Shown piece by piece: positions 8,809 through 17,495 of a DNA stretch of 64,000 bases. A model generated the notes under the pieces. That model was given only the letters and a program-made list of their open reading frames with translations, was not told the origin of the DNA and did not search any database. Source of the stretch: CAZGUG01 sp964529035 (GTDB taxonomy: Bacteria; Bacillota; Clostridia; Ch29); assembly GCA_964529035.1 (NCBI GenBank), contig CAZGUG010000001.1, positions 1 to 64,000 of the forward strand. The letters are read 5' to 3'. A program made the translations under genes and the position numbers. Positions within the stretch are counted from its first letter, which is position 1. Each line of letters begins with the position of its first letter.

Positions 8809-11800
8809 ATGTATCTTAAAAGCATCGAAATGAAGGGTTTTAAGTCCTTTCCGGACAAACTGTATCTTGAGTTTGACAAAGGCATTGCGGCAATAGTCGG
8901 GCCCAACGGCAGCGGCAAAAGCAATATTGCCGACGGGGTAAGATGGGTGTTGGGCGAACAAAGCGTTAAAGCCCTGAGGGGAAGCAGGATGGAGGATGTT
9001 ATTTTTTCCGGGACCCGTAGCAGGAAAGCCCTTGGGTTTGCCGAGGTTTCGATTACCATAGACAACCGTGACGGTTTTCTGCCTATAGAGTATTCTGAAG
9101 TGATGATTACAAGAAGGGTTTTCAGGTCGGGAGAAAGCGAATACTATCTAAATAAAACCGGATGCAGGCTTAGGGATATAAATGAACTTTTTATGGACAC
9201 AGGCATAGGCAAGGAAGGCTATTCCATCATCGGGCAGGGAAGGATAGACGAAGTACTAAGCTCAAAGGCCGAAGACAGGCGCAGGGTTTTCGAAGAGGCT
9301 GCCGGGATAGTCAAGTACAAAACTAGGAAGGAAGAAGCCGAAAGAAAAATGCAAAGAACCCAGGAAAACCTGGTAAGAATAGGGGATATCATAGAGGAAC
9401 TTGAAAACCGTATAGAACCCCTGCACAGACAGAGCGAAACTGCAAAATCATATATAAGTATGCGCGACCAGTTAAAACGCCTTGAAATCAGCATTTATGT
9501 TAGGAGTATAGAAAGGCTTAACAGGCAGAAGACAAAACTGAACGACAACATCAAGGAGCTTCAGAAACAAATATACAATAAAAATATTACGGTAAACCGA
9601 CTTGAAACCGATTTCAATTCCCTGGAAGCAAAGATACAGCAGACGGAAGAGGAGTTAAAGAAGCTACATGACAGAATATATTCAAGGATCGGCGCCATGG
9701 AAAAAAAAGAGGGAGAAATTAAGGTTTTAGAGCAAAAAATTCAAAACGAGAATAAGAGCATTAATATGCATCAAAAGGAATTAGAAAGACTGCAGCAGGA
9801 AACCCATGAAAAGGAAGACATTAAGGATAAAAGAAACCAAGAGATGCAGCGGATAAAGAAGCAGTTGGAAGAGAAAAAACATATAATAGAATCCTTCCAG
9901 GCAAATCTGGATTCAATAGAATTACAGGTGGGGGAAGATGAAGAGCGGGTTGAAAAGATTAAGGCGACAATCATAGAAAACCTGAACGTAATTTCCGATT
10001 TGAACAGCAAAGCGAATAGTTTAAAAACGTTAAACGAAACGATATACAAGCGCAAGGTTCAGCTGCTGGAAGAGATGCAGGATGCACAAAAAGAGATAAC
10101 CGGTTTGAAGAACGAAAAAGTAACCCTTGAAAAAAGAATGAAGGACATTGAAAAACAATCGGTATCTCAAATAAAGCATAGGGACAATATAATTGAAAGG
10201 CTGAAGGGTACGCGGCAGAAAAGGGCAGAGCTTGAGCGGGAACTAAGAACGACAAATGAAGAACTGGGCTCCTCCAGGTCAAAGCTTGCTTTGTTGACAC
10301 AGATGGAAAGGGACCACGAAGGATACTCAAGAAGCGTAAAGGGGCTTGTCGGCACCGGCAGGAAAGAAGGCTTTTCGAAGGGCATTGTGGGACCGGTGGC
10401 GGAACTTATTGAAGTAAGACACGGGCTTGAAAGGGCCGTTGAGATTGCCCTGGGTCACAGTCTTCAGAGCATAGTGACCAAAACCGAAGAGGACGCAAAA
10501 CTTGCGATAGACTATCTAAAACGGAAAAACTTAGGCCGGGCCACTTTTCTGCCTGTAAGCTCAATAAGGGCAAGGCGCCTCAGCAAACAGGAAGAAAGGG
10601 CCCTGAAGATGGAAGGATGCATCGGGAGGGCCTCGGAGCTTGTGGAGTGCAGCGGTGAAGTGCGAAGTATAATCGATAACCTGCTGGGCAGGGTAATTGT
10701 AGTGGATTGCCTGGACAACGGTATAAGGATTGCGAGGGCCCACAGATACGGTTTCAGAATAGTGACTGTGGAAGGGGACGTTATAAATACCGGCGGTTCA
10801 ATGTCGGGGGGGAGCAGCTACAGTAATGAAGCTGGACTTCTGCAGCGGAAGGGAGAAATCAGGCTGATAAGCGGCAGGATTAAGAAGATGGGAGAAGCGG
10901 GCAAAAAGCTTGAAGGACTGGTACGGGAACTGACAGAGCAGCAGGAGGACATGGAAAGACAGGTTCAGTCGATAACCGAAAAGGTTCATGACTTCGAACT
11001 TGAAAAGACAAGAATATCCGAAATGCTGGAAACCAAGGAAAAAGAACTGAAAGAAAAAGAAGCGAAGACGGGGCAGTTGGAATCAGAAAAACTTATACTT
11101 GAAAACGATTATTACGAAACCCAGGTCAATATTGAAAAAACCTATAAATCCATTAAGGAAAAAGAGGCGGAGAACAGGGACAGGCAGGAAACGATAAAGA
11201 ATTTGCAGAAGACAGGTTCTGAAAAAAAACAGGACAAAGAACACATACTGCAGCAGATAACCGCCCACAGAGTGGAAATGGCACGGTTGGGACAAAAACT
11301 TGAGGACGTTGAGGCCGGATACAAAGAAGCGGTTTTATCACTGCAGAAGCTGCGGTCATCGGTTATAGACAGGGAAAAGGAAATAGAGATAAACAAAAAA
11401 AACATACTAAGGCTTGAAGGCGAAATATCCGCCTTTAAAAATGAGATAAAGGAGCAGGCTGTTGAGAGGGACAGGGATAGTGAAGAAATGACAAAGCTTC
11501 AGCAAACCAAGGATGAATCGAGGCAGAGAGTGAAGGAAAAGGAGCAGGCGGTCAGGGAAGCCGGCAGTGAAATATCAAAGTTTCAGAATAGACTGCACAG
11601 GCACGAGGTGCAGCTGACAAAGGCGGAGACAGAGCTTAACGGTCTGCACGACAGGATGTGGGACGAATACGAGGTCACCCATATCCAGGCCCTTGATTAC
11701 AAATCGGAAATTGACAGCGAAAAAAAAGCAAAGGATAGAATTAAGGAGCTTAAGGAAAGGATAAAGGAACTCGGCAACATCAACATAGATGCAATAGAAG

Positions 11801-12375
11801 AATATAAGGCGGTCAGGGAGAGGTTTGATTTTTTAAGCGCCCAACGGGAAGACCTCAAGGAAGCCCGGGATTCGCTTGGACGAATAATAGACGAAATGCT
11901 GCAAATAATGAGAAAAAAATTCGGTGAGCAGTTTGAAACAATTAACGAAAGGTTTAATACGATATTCAGGAAACTGTTTGGTGGTGGAAAGGCGCAGGTA
12001 CTCCTTTCGGATAGGGACAACATATTGGAAACCGGTATCGATATAATAGCACAGCCGCCCGGTAAAAAACTGCAGAATCTATCCCTGCTTTCCGGGGGCG
12101 AAAAGGCCCTGGCGGCAATTGCACTGCTGTTTTCGATACTCTCGGTAAAACCATCGCCTTTTTGCATACTGGATGAAATTGAAGCAGCCCTGGACGATGC
12201 AAATGTTGAAAGGTTCGCCGAATTTTTAAAGGAGTTGTCCGACGATATCCAGTTTATTATGATTACCCACAGAAAGGGTACGATGGAAATTGCAAACAAC
12301 CTCTACGGAGTGACAATGGAGGAGAAGGGGGTTTCAAAGCTGGTATCGGTTAGACTGGAGGACATGGTCAGTTAG
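8809..12375 (+). CDS. smc: SMC chromosome-condensation ATPase
   Basis: SMC dimers with ScpA/ScpB extrude DNA loops and help segregate the origin. The 1188-residue length is typical. Walker A is GPNGSGKS at residues 31-38. Two long coiled coils of charged heptads (about 165-500 and 670-1025) flank the hinge (about 505-665). The ABC signature LLSGGEK lies near 1092-1098 and Walker B with the catalytic Glu (ILDEIEAALDD) near 1118-1128. The ribosome binding site is CCGGAGGTAA. It is followed 16 bases later by ftsY. Confidence 0.98.
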   Translation: MYLKSIEMKGFKSFPDKLYLEFDKGIAAIVGPNGSGKSNIADGVRWVLGEQSVKALRGSRMEDVIFSGTRSRKALGFAEVSITIDNRDGFLPIEYSEVMITRRVFRSGESEYYLNKTGCRLRDINELFMDTGIGKEGYSIIGQGRIDEVLSSKAEDRRRVFEEAAGIVKYKTRKEEAERKMQRTQENLVRIGDIIEELENRIEPLHRQSETAKSYISMRDQLKRLEISIYVRSIERLNRQKTKLNDNIKELQKQIYNKNITVNRLETDFNSLEAKIQQTEEELKKLHDRIYSRIGAMEKKEGEIKVLEQKIQNENKSINMHQKELERLQQETHEKEDIKDKRNQEMQRIKKQLEEKKHIIESFQANLDSIELQVGEDEERVEKIKATIIENLNVISDLNSKANSLKTLNETIYKRKVQLLEEMQDAQKEITGLKNEKVTLEKRMKDIEKQSVSQIKHRDNIIERLKGTRQKRAELERELRTTNEELGSSRSKLALLTQMERDHEGYSRSVKGLVGTGRKEGFSKGIVGPVAELIEVRHGLERAVEIALGHSLQSIVTKTEEDAKLAIDYLKRKNLGRATFLPVSSIRARRLSKQEERALKMEGCIGRASELVECSGEVRSIIDNLLGRVIVVDCLDNGIRIARAHRYGFRIVTVEGDVINTGGSMSGGSSYSNEAGLLQRKGEIRLISGRIKKMGEAGKKLEGLVRELTEQQEDMERQVQSITEKVHDFELEKTRISEMLETKEKELKEKEAKTGQLESEKLILENDYYETQVNIEKTYKSIKEKEAENRDRQETIKNLQKTGSEKKQDKEHILQQITAHRVEMARLGQKLEDVEAGYKEAVLSLQKLRSSVIDREKEIEINKKNILRLEGEISAFKNEIKEQAVERDRDSEEMTKLQQTKDESRQRVKEKEQAVREAGSEISKFQNRLHRHEVQLTKAETELNGLHDRMWDEYEVTHIQALDYKSEIDSEKKAKDRIKELKERIKELGNINIDAIEEYKAVRERFDFLSAQREDLKEARDSLGRIIDEMLQIMRKKFGEQFETINERFNTIFRKLFGGGKAQVLLSDRDNILETGIDIIAQPPGKKLQNLSLLSGGEKALAAIALLFSILSVKPSPFCILDEIEAALDDANVERFAEFLKELSDDIQFIMITHRKGTMEIANNLYGVTMEEKGVSKLVSVRLEDMVS

Positions 12376-12391
12376 GAAGGAGTTTTGCATT

Positions 12392-13309
12392 ATGGGAGGA
12401 AAAAATCCGGGGCTGCTGCCCAAGCTGATGGAAGGCTTGAAAAAAAGCCGGGAAGATTTAAAGGATAAGATGGACAGTATTTTTACCCTGCGAAACAAAC
12501 TCGACCCCGAGATGCTGGAGGAACTTGAAGAGGTACTTATTACGGCGGATGTAGGAGTGGAAACCAGCCTTGAAATCGTTAGCGCCCTGAATAAAAGTAT
12601 GAAAAAAAACAGCAATATAACCGACGCCAGGGAGGAACTGAAAAGAATACTCAGGGAAATGGCGGACACCGGTGCTTCGGGAGTTCCTGACCGGGGACCG
12701 CTCAAGGTTATACTGATAGTGGGAGTAAACGGCGTGGGTAAGACCACCACAATAGGAAAGCTGGCGGCACTATATAGAAGTGAAGGCAGAAAAGTGACTA
12801 TAGCCGCTGCGGATACATTCAGGGCTGCGGCGATAGAGCAGCTTGAGGTATGGGGACGGCGGGCCGGAGCCGATATAATAAAGCACAGTGAGGGTTCCGA
12901 CCCGGCGGCGGTGGTGTTTGATGCCTTAAGCGCCGCGAAGGCAAGGAAGGCGGATGTACTTATCTGTGACACCGCCGGCAGGCTGCACAATAAAAAGAAC
13001 CTTATGGAAGAGCTCAGAAAAGTACAGAGGATAATAAACAGGGAAGCCCGGGACTGCAGCCGGGAGACATACCTTGTACTGGATGCAACAACCGGGCAAA
13101 ACGCCCTGGCGCAGGCAAGGATGTTTGCAGATATAGCGGATATAACCGGAATAGTGCTTACCAAGCTTGACGGTAGCGCAAAGGGCGGTATTGTTCTGGC
13201 AATAAACAGGGAACTGGATATACCGGTAAGGTACGTGGGACTGGGAGAAGGTATAGATGACCTGCAGCCCTTTGACGGAGACGCCTTTGTTGAGGCATTA
13301 CTGGGATGA
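12392..13309 (+). CDS. ftsY: FtsY, signal recognition particle receptor
   Basis: FtsY docks the SRP-ribosome complex at the membrane and hydrolyses GTP together with Ffh. The 305-residue protein is a short Gram-positive form with little acidic A-domain. The N domain is followed by the G domain with GVNGVGKTTT at about 110-119, DTFRAAA, DTAGRLHNK and TKLDGSAKGG. The ribosome binding site GGAAGGAG lies 11 bases upstream. The stop is followed by a new promoter for ylxM-ffh, so the three SRP components are close but not in one transcript start. Confidence 0.97.
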   Translation: MGGKNPGLLPKLMEGLKKSREDLKDKMDSIFTLRNKLDPEMLEELEEVLITADVGVETSLEIVSALNKSMKKNSNITDAREELKRILREMADTGASGVPDRGPLKVILIVGVNGVGKTTTIGKLAALYRSEGRKVTIAAADTFRAAAIEQLEVWGRRAGADIIKHSEGSDPAAVVFDALSAAKARKADVLICDTAGRLHNKKNLMEELRKVQRIINREARDCSRETYLVLDATTGQNALAQARMFADIADITGIVLTKLDGSAKGGIVLAINRELDIPVRYVGLGEGIDDLQPFDGDAFVEALLG

Positions 13310-13327
13310 AAATTAATGATTGAACGG

Positions 13328-13356
13328 TTGACAAGTGAAAAAAATTAGTATAGAAT
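13328..13356 (+). promoter_or_regulatory. Sigma-A promoter for ylxM-ffh
   Basis: A perfect -35, TTGACA at 13328-13333, is followed by 17 bases and the -10 TAGAAT at 13351-13356 (five of six matches). The expected start is near 13363, inside a 15-bp palindrome. Confidence 0.7.
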
Positions 13357-13391
13357 ACGCCTGTAAAGCAAAATGCCTTTACAGGCGTATT
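13354..13391 (+). repeat. Perfect 15-bp inverted repeat overlapping the ylxM-ffh promoter
   Basis: AATACGCCTGTAAAG at 13354-13368 is the exact reverse complement of 13377-13391, with an 8-base centre. The left arm overlaps the -10 box and the expected start site. There is no U-tract after it, so it does not look like a terminator for ftsY. It could be a repressor operator or a hairpin in the 5' leader; the sequence does not decide. Confidence 0.6.
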
Positions 13392-13405
13392 AGGGTGATG
13401 GGATT

Positions 13406-13774
13406 ATGAATGATAAATTCGTGGAGATGGCGCTGCTTTATGACTTTTACGGGAAAATACTGACGGATAAGCAGAGAGATATTATTGACCTTTATTATAT
13501 GAAGGATTATTCGCTGGGCGAAATCGGGGAGCTGTTAAAAATAAGCCGTCAGGCGGTACACGACAATCTGAAGAGGGCTGAAAAACAGCTCGAAGGCATG
13601 GAAGAAAGACTGGAACTTATTAAGAGATTTCAGATAGATCGGCAGGAACGGTCACAAATAGTAAAACGCCTTGATGAAGTAATAAAGGTGATTGATACGG
13701 AGAATAGTAACCATGGGGCGGTAAAGGAACTGCGGGAGATTAGGGAGTATATCCGATTGGCAATGGGAGGTTAA
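13406..13774 (+). CDS. ylxM: YlxM-like helix-turn-helix protein, SRP-associated
   Basis: This 122-residue protein has a sigma-70 region-4-like helix-turn-helix in its N-terminal half (LTDKQRDIIDLYY, then LKISRQAVHDNLKR at about 45-58). The UPF0122/YlxM family is encoded directly before ffh in Bacillota, and a streptococcal member has been reported to stimulate SRP GTPase activity. The gene ends 4 bases before ffh. Whether it also binds DNA, for example the palindrome at its own promoter, is unknown. Confidence 0.88.
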   Translation: MNDKFVEMALLYDFYGKILTDKQRDIIDLYYMKDYSLGEIGELLKISRQAVHDNLKRAEKQLEGMEERLELIKRFQIDRQERSQIVKRLDEVIKVIDTENSNHGAVKELREIREYIRLAMGG

Positions 13775-13778
13775 GCAT

Positions 13779-15119
13779 ATGGCTTTTGAGGGATTAACCG
13801 AGAAACTGCAGCAGACCTTTAAAAAGCTGAGGGGAAAGGGTAAACTTTCCGAAAAGGACGTCAAGGAAGGCATGCGGGAAGTAAAGATAGCACTGCTGGA
13901 GGCGGACGTCAATTTTTTGGTGGTTAAGGATTTTATAAAAAAGGTCACCGAAAGGGCAGTGGGCAGCGAGGTAATGGAAAGCCTCACCCCCGGCCAGCAG
14001 GTGGTAAAAATAGTGAACGAACAGCTTGTTGAATTGATGGGGACTTCTCCGGCGAGGCCGGTTTTTTCCCAAAGGGATGTTACAAAGGTTATGCTGGTGG
14101 GTCTCCAGGGGGCAGGCAAAACGACCGCCGCCGCAAAGCTGGCGAAGTATTTTGAAAGGCATAACGGGAGGCATCCGTTGCTGGTGGCCTGCGATGTACA
14201 AAGACCCGCCGCGGTAAAGCAGCTTCAGATAGTGGGCGACAGAGCGGGGATACCGGTGTTTTCGATGGGAGACAGGACTAACCCCGCCACCATTGCAAAG
14301 GCAGGGGTTGCCGAGGCAAAAAAAAGCGGCAGGGATGTCATTATTTTTGATACCGCGGGAAGGCTGCATATCGACGATACGCTGATGGAAGAACTACAGG
14401 CCATGCGTAAGGGGGTTAATCCCGAACAGGTACTTTTGGTTGTTGACGCAATGACCGGGCAGGATGCGGTTAACGTTGCCGAAAGCTTTAACAGGAGGAT
14501 TGGTATTGACGGGGTTTTTCTTACCAAGCTTGACGGAGATACAAGGGGAGGGGCGGCCATTTCTGTGAAGGCTGTTACCGGTAAACCGATTATGTTCGCC
14601 GGCACCGGTGAAAAGATAGAGGATATCGAGCTGTTTTATCCCGACCGTATGGCATCCCGTATTCTGGGAATGGGTGACGTGCTTACCCTTATAGAAAAGG
14701 CAGAGCAAAATTTGGATAAAAAAAAGGCACTGGAACTTGGAAGAAAGCTGAAGAGCCGGCAGTTTACGCTGGATGATTTTCTCGAACAGCTGCAGCAGGT
14801 CAGGAACATGGGACCGATAGACCAGATTATGGGTATGATACCCGGCATGAAAGCGGGCAGTGCAGGGCCGGTGGAAGTAGACGAAAAGGAACTTGCCCGC
14901 GTGGAGGCAATAATCAGCTCAATGACGCAGGCAGAAAGAAGGGACCCGTCAATTATCAACGGAAGCAGAAGAAAGAGAATTGCAGCAGGGAGCGGTACCA
15001 GGATACAGCAGGTGAACAGGCTGCTTAAACAGTTTGAGCAGACAAAAAAGCTCATGAGGCAGTTTGCTGAAATGGGGAAAGGCCCCAAAAAAGGAAAGCC
15101 TAACTTCCCCTTTATATAA
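13779..15119 (+). CDS. ffh: Ffh, signal recognition particle GTPase (SRP54)
   Basis: Ffh binds signal sequences and SRP RNA and delivers nascent membrane proteins to FtsY. The 446-residue protein has an N domain, a G domain with GLQGAGKTTT (about 108-117), DVQRPAA, DTAGRLHID and TKLDGD, and a C-terminal methionine-rich M domain from about residue 300 (MGPIDQIMGMIPGM). The ribosome binding site is TGGGAGGTTAAG. It is coupled to ylxM and followed 33 bases later by rpsP. Confidence 0.98.
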   Translation: MAFEGLTEKLQQTFKKLRGKGKLSEKDVKEGMREVKIALLEADVNFLVVKDFIKKVTERAVGSEVMESLTPGQQVVKIVNEQLVELMGTSPARPVFSQRDVTKVMLVGLQGAGKTTAAAKLAKYFERHNGRHPLLVACDVQRPAAVKQLQIVGDRAGIPVFSMGDRTNPATIAKAGVAEAKKSGRDVIIFDTAGRLHIDDTLMEELQAMRKGVNPEQVLLVVDAMTGQDAVNVAESFNRRIGIDGVFLTKLDGDTRGGAAISVKAVTGKPIMFAGTGEKIEDIELFYPDRMASRILGMGDVLTLIEKAEQNLDKKKALELGRKLKSRQFTLDDFLEQLQQVRNMGPIDQIMGMIPGMKAGSAGPVEVDEKELARVEAIISSMTQAERRDPSIINGSRRKRIAAGSGTRIQQVNRLLKQFEQTKKLMRQFAEMGKGPKKGKPNFPFI

Positions 15120-15152
15120 CAGCTTAAACCTGAACACCAAGGAGGTGAGATA

Positions 15153-15488
15153 ATGGCAGTAAGAATTAGACTTAGAAGGATGGGAGCAAAGAAAAGGCCC
15201 TTCTACAGGATTGTGGTTGCGGATTCCAGGTCTCCGAGGGACGGGAGATTTATTGAGGAAATCGGGTATTATAATCCCATATCCCAAACAAAGGAGATAA
15301 AAATAGATTCGGAAAAAGCAGCAAAATGGCTGGACAAGGGTGCCAAACCATCAGACACCGTTAAAGCGTTGTTTAAATCCAACGGTATCTATGAACGCCT
15401 TCAGGAGCAGGGCGTTGGAGAGAGCTCAAAACAGGCTGAAGACAAGCCCGAAAAGGAGAGCAATGAGGAAAAACCGGAGGTGCAGTAA
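15153..15488 (+). CDS. rpsP: Ribosomal protein S16
   Basis: The N-terminal 80 residues (MAVRIRLRRMGAKKRPFYRI onward, with PRDGRFIEEIGYYNP) are canonical S16, a 30S assembly protein. The total of 111 residues exceeds the usual 80-90 because of a charged, Glu/Lys-rich tail after about residue 86. The strong site CAAGGAGGTGA precedes the ATG. The stop is directly followed by the khpA start. Confidence 0.97.
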   Translation: MAVRIRLRRMGAKKRPFYRIVVADSRSPRDGRFIEEIGYYNPISQTKEIKIDSEKAAKWLDKGAKPSDTVKALFKSNGIYERLQEQGVGESSKQAEDKPEKESNEEKPEVQ

Positions 15489-15719
15489 ATGAAGGAACTT
15501 GTTGAATTCATAGCCCGTTCCCTTGTTGACCATCCGGAAAGCGTTGACGTGAAACAGGTGGACGGAGAGCAGTCAATAATAGTGGAACTCAAGGTAGCTC
15601 CAGAAGATATGGGGAAAGTAATAGGCAAACAGGGAAGGATAGCTAAGGCTATCAGAACCATAGTAAAGGCTTCGGCGATGAAGGAAAACAAAAGGGTGGT
15701 AGTGGAAATAATCGACTAA
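15489..15719 (+). CDS. khpA: KhpA, small KH-domain RNA-binding protein (YlqC family)
   Basis: This 76-residue protein is a single KH domain, with the GKQG loop in VIGKQGRIAKAIRTI (about 41-55) that grips single-stranded RNA. Homologues in streptococci pair with KhpB/Jag and affect cell division. It starts at the base after the rpsP stop, with GGAGG inside the rpsP end. The rpsP-khpA-rimM order is standard. Confidence 0.93.
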   Translation: MKELVEFIARSLVDHPESVDVKQVDGEQSIIVELKVAPEDMGKVIGKQGRIAKAIRTIVKASAMKENKRVVVEIID

Positions 15720-15751
15720 AGTAATTGTTCGAAAAAGCTGGTGATGTGCTG

Positions 15752-16258
15752 ATGGAGTATTACAAAATTGGGTATATAGCCAATACCCTGGGTGTAAGGG
15801 GAGAACTGAAGGTGGTTGTTGTCAGCAATATTCCCGACCGGTTTGAGAACCTTAAATGCTGCTATATAGATACCGGAAACGTCAGGCTGCCGGTGGAGGT
15901 GGAAAGAGAAAGGACTCATAAAACCGGCATTGCTGCAATAAAACTCAAAGGTTATGACGATTTGGACTCGGTACTGGCATTTAAGGGAAAATACCTGGAA
16001 GTGGACAGGAACAACCTTGCCGAACTTGGGGAGGGTCATTACTTTGTGTTTGAAATAATGGGATGCAGGGTTGTGACCACAGACGGTACCTTGCTTGGAG
16101 AGGTTACCGACGTGCTCACCCGCGATGCACATGACTTGTATGTCGTCGAGGGGGAGAAGGGTGAAATACTTATACCGGCGGTCAGGGACATGGTAAAGGA
16201 AATAGACATAGATAAAAAGACAATAAGGGTTGATTTACCGGAGGGGTTGATGGAATGA
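15752..16258 (+). CDS. rimM: RimM, 16S rRNA processing factor
   Basis: RimM helps assemble the 30S head around S19 and matures 16S rRNA. The protein begins MEYYKIGYIANTLGVRGELKV, the standard RimM N-terminal barrel, and has a PRC-barrel second half (GEVTDVLTRDAHDLYVVE, then LIPAVRDMVKEID). I choose ATG at 15752, giving 168 residues, with GGTGAT six bases upstream; an upstream TTG at 15725 adds an atypical extension. The end overlaps trmD by 4 bases (ATGA). Confidence 0.94.
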   Translation: MEYYKIGYIANTLGVRGELKVVVVSNIPDRFENLKCCYIDTGNVRLPVEVERERTHKTGIAAIKLKGYDDLDSVLAFKGKYLEVDRNNLAELGEGHYFVFEIMGCRVVTTDGTLLGEVTDVLTRDAHDLYVVEGEKGEILIPAVRDMVKEIDIDKKTIRVDLPEGLME

Positions 16259-16929
16259 AAATTTATATACTTACCCTTTTCCCGGAAATGTTTAACGGAT
16301 TTTTGCGAAGCAGTATTATTGGAAAGGCCGTACAAAACGGCATTGTACAGATAACGCCGGTCAATATAAGGGACTTTTCCCGGGACAAACACAAAAGAGT
16401 TGACGATTATCCCTACGGAGGGGGTGCAGGTATGGTGATGACACCCCAGCCATTGTATGATGCCATAGCTTCTGTCAAAAAAAAATGCCCGGATGCACCG
16501 GTTATTCTCACCAGCCCCAGGGGAGAACCCTTTGTACAGGAAAAGGCTGTACAGCTCAGCGAAACGGAGCATTTGATTATAGTATGCGGGCATTATGAAG
16601 GAATTGACCAGAGAATAATCGACAGTATGGTGGACCAGGAGATATCCATTGGCGATTATGTGCTTACCGGCGGTGAACTGCCTGCCATGGTAATGGTGGA
16701 TGCTGCAGTACGGCTGCTTCCGGAAGCAGTTGGCAGTTCCAGGTCGCTGGAGGAGGAATCCTTTACAGAGGGAATTTTGGAATATCCCCAGTATACAAGA
16801 CCGGCGGAGTTTATGGGCATGGATGTGCCGGAGGTTTTACTGTCCGGCAACCATAAAAGGATAGAAGAGTGGAGAAGAAAAAAGGCGCTGGAGACTACCA
16901 GGAAACGAAGACCGGACCTTTTGGAATGA
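16255..16929 (+). CDS. trmD: TrmD, tRNA (guanine-N1-)-methyltransferase
   Basis: TrmD methylates G37 beside the anticodon and so prevents frameshifting. The 224-residue protein shows the SPOUT trefoil-knot motifs: YGGGAGMVM near 56-64, CGHYEGID near 112-119 and GDYVLTGGELPAM near 132-144. The C-terminal segment LLSGNHKRIEEWR is also typical. The start overlaps the rimM stop. A separate promoter for rplS follows. Confidence 0.97.
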   Translation: MKIYILTLFPEMFNGFLRSSIIGKAVQNGIVQITPVNIRDFSRDKHKRVDDYPYGGGAGMVMTPQPLYDAIASVKKKCPDAPVILTSPRGEPFVQEKAVQLSETEHLIIVCGHYEGIDQRIIDSMVDQEISIGDYVLTGGELPAMVMVDAAVRLLPEAVGSSRSLEEESFTEGILEYPQYTRPAEFMGMDVPEVLLSGNHKRIEEWRRKKALETTRKRRPDLLE

Positions 16930-16945
16930 GATAAGCAAAAACAAA

Positions 16946-16974
16946 TTGTGGAATAATCAGCTATGTGCTATAAT
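16946..16974 (+). promoter_or_regulatory. Sigma-A promoter for rplS
   Basis: TTGTGG at 16946-16951, a 17-base spacer, then a perfect TATAAT at 16969-16974 with an extended TGC before it. Initiation near 16981 would place a structured leader at the very 5' end of the rplS message. Confidence 0.75.
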
Positions 16975-16988
16975 ACCATGTGGCATAA

Positions 16989-17032
16989 CGGACGGTCCTC
17001 TTCTGCCCGGTGCAGTACGAACGTCTAAGAGG
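16989..17032 (+). ncRNA. Structured 5' leader of rplS, probable L19 autoregulatory leader
   Basis: CCTCTT (16997-17002) can pair with AAGAGG (17027-17032), enclosing a small hairpin CTGC-CCGGT-GCAG (17003-17015). GACG (16991-16994) can pair with CGTC (17022-17025), which crosses the first helix. The two helices therefore form a pseudoknot or alternate. The 3' arm ends only three bases before the ribosome binding site GAAGGAGG. L19 leaders in this position are known in Bacillota, where L19 is thought to bind its own message; the match here is by place and structure, not by a covariance search. Confidence 0.6.
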
Positions 17033-17048
17033 GAAGGAGGTACTAAAT

Positions 17049-17393
17049 ATGGATCTTGTCAAGATGGTGGAAAGCCAACAGATAAAAAAGGATATACCAA
17101 AGTTTCAAATAGGTGATACCGTTAGGGTACACGTTAAGATTAAAGAAGGCAACAGGGAAAGGATACAGGTATTCGAAGGTATAGTGATAAAGAGGCAGAA
17201 CGGCGGTATCAACGAAACCTTTACCGTAAGAAGGGTATCCTATGGAGTAGGGGTGGAAAGGACTTTCCTTTTACATTCTCCAAAGGTGGCGGATATCCAG
17301 GTTGTCAGAAAGGGCAGGGTAAGACGTGCAAAACTTTATTATTTAAGGGATAGAATAGGTAAAGCTGCCCGGGTCAAAGAAAGAAGAAGATAA
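17049..17393 (+). CDS. rplS: Ribosomal protein L19
   Basis: L19 sits at the 30S-50S interface. The 114-residue protein has the standard sequence, with GDTVRVHVKIKEG and the C-terminal KLYYLRDRIGKAARVKE. The start is ATG at 17049 behind GGAAGGAGGT; an upstream in-frame ATG at 17010 lies inside the leader structure and is not used. A terminator follows directly, so rplS is probably a single-gene transcript plus readthrough from trmD. Confidence 0.98.
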   Translation: MDLVKMVESQQIKKDIPKFQIGDTVRVHVKIKEGNRERIQVFEGIVIKRQNGGINETFTVRRVSYGVGVERTFLLHSPKVADIQVVRKGRVRRAKLYYLRDRIGKAARVKERRR

Positions 17394-17395
17394 AT

Positions 17396-17430
17396 ATTAT
17401 GGGACTGCCGGCAGTCCCATAATTTGTTTT
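17396..17430 (+). terminator. Intrinsic terminator after rplS
   Basis: ATTATGGGACTGC (17396-17408) pairs perfectly with 17411-17423, followed by a T-rich tail (TTGTTTT). This is a 12-13 bp stem with a very short loop, directly after the rplS stop. Confidence 0.88.
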
Positions 17431-17495
17431 GATAAAACCCCGTATAAGAATTTTTAGGTTGAGTAAAGCGCTGTATGAATACTGGAGGGGTACAA

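Noticed and set aside
12334..13164. A 276-codon minus-strand frame opposite ftsY
   Set aside because: It lies wholly against ftsY, is Ser/Ala-rich, and has no ribosome binding site or known domain.
17424..17495. A promoter for lepB
   Set aside because: TATAAG at 17442-17447 has no acceptable -35 at 16-18 bases, so I did not call it.
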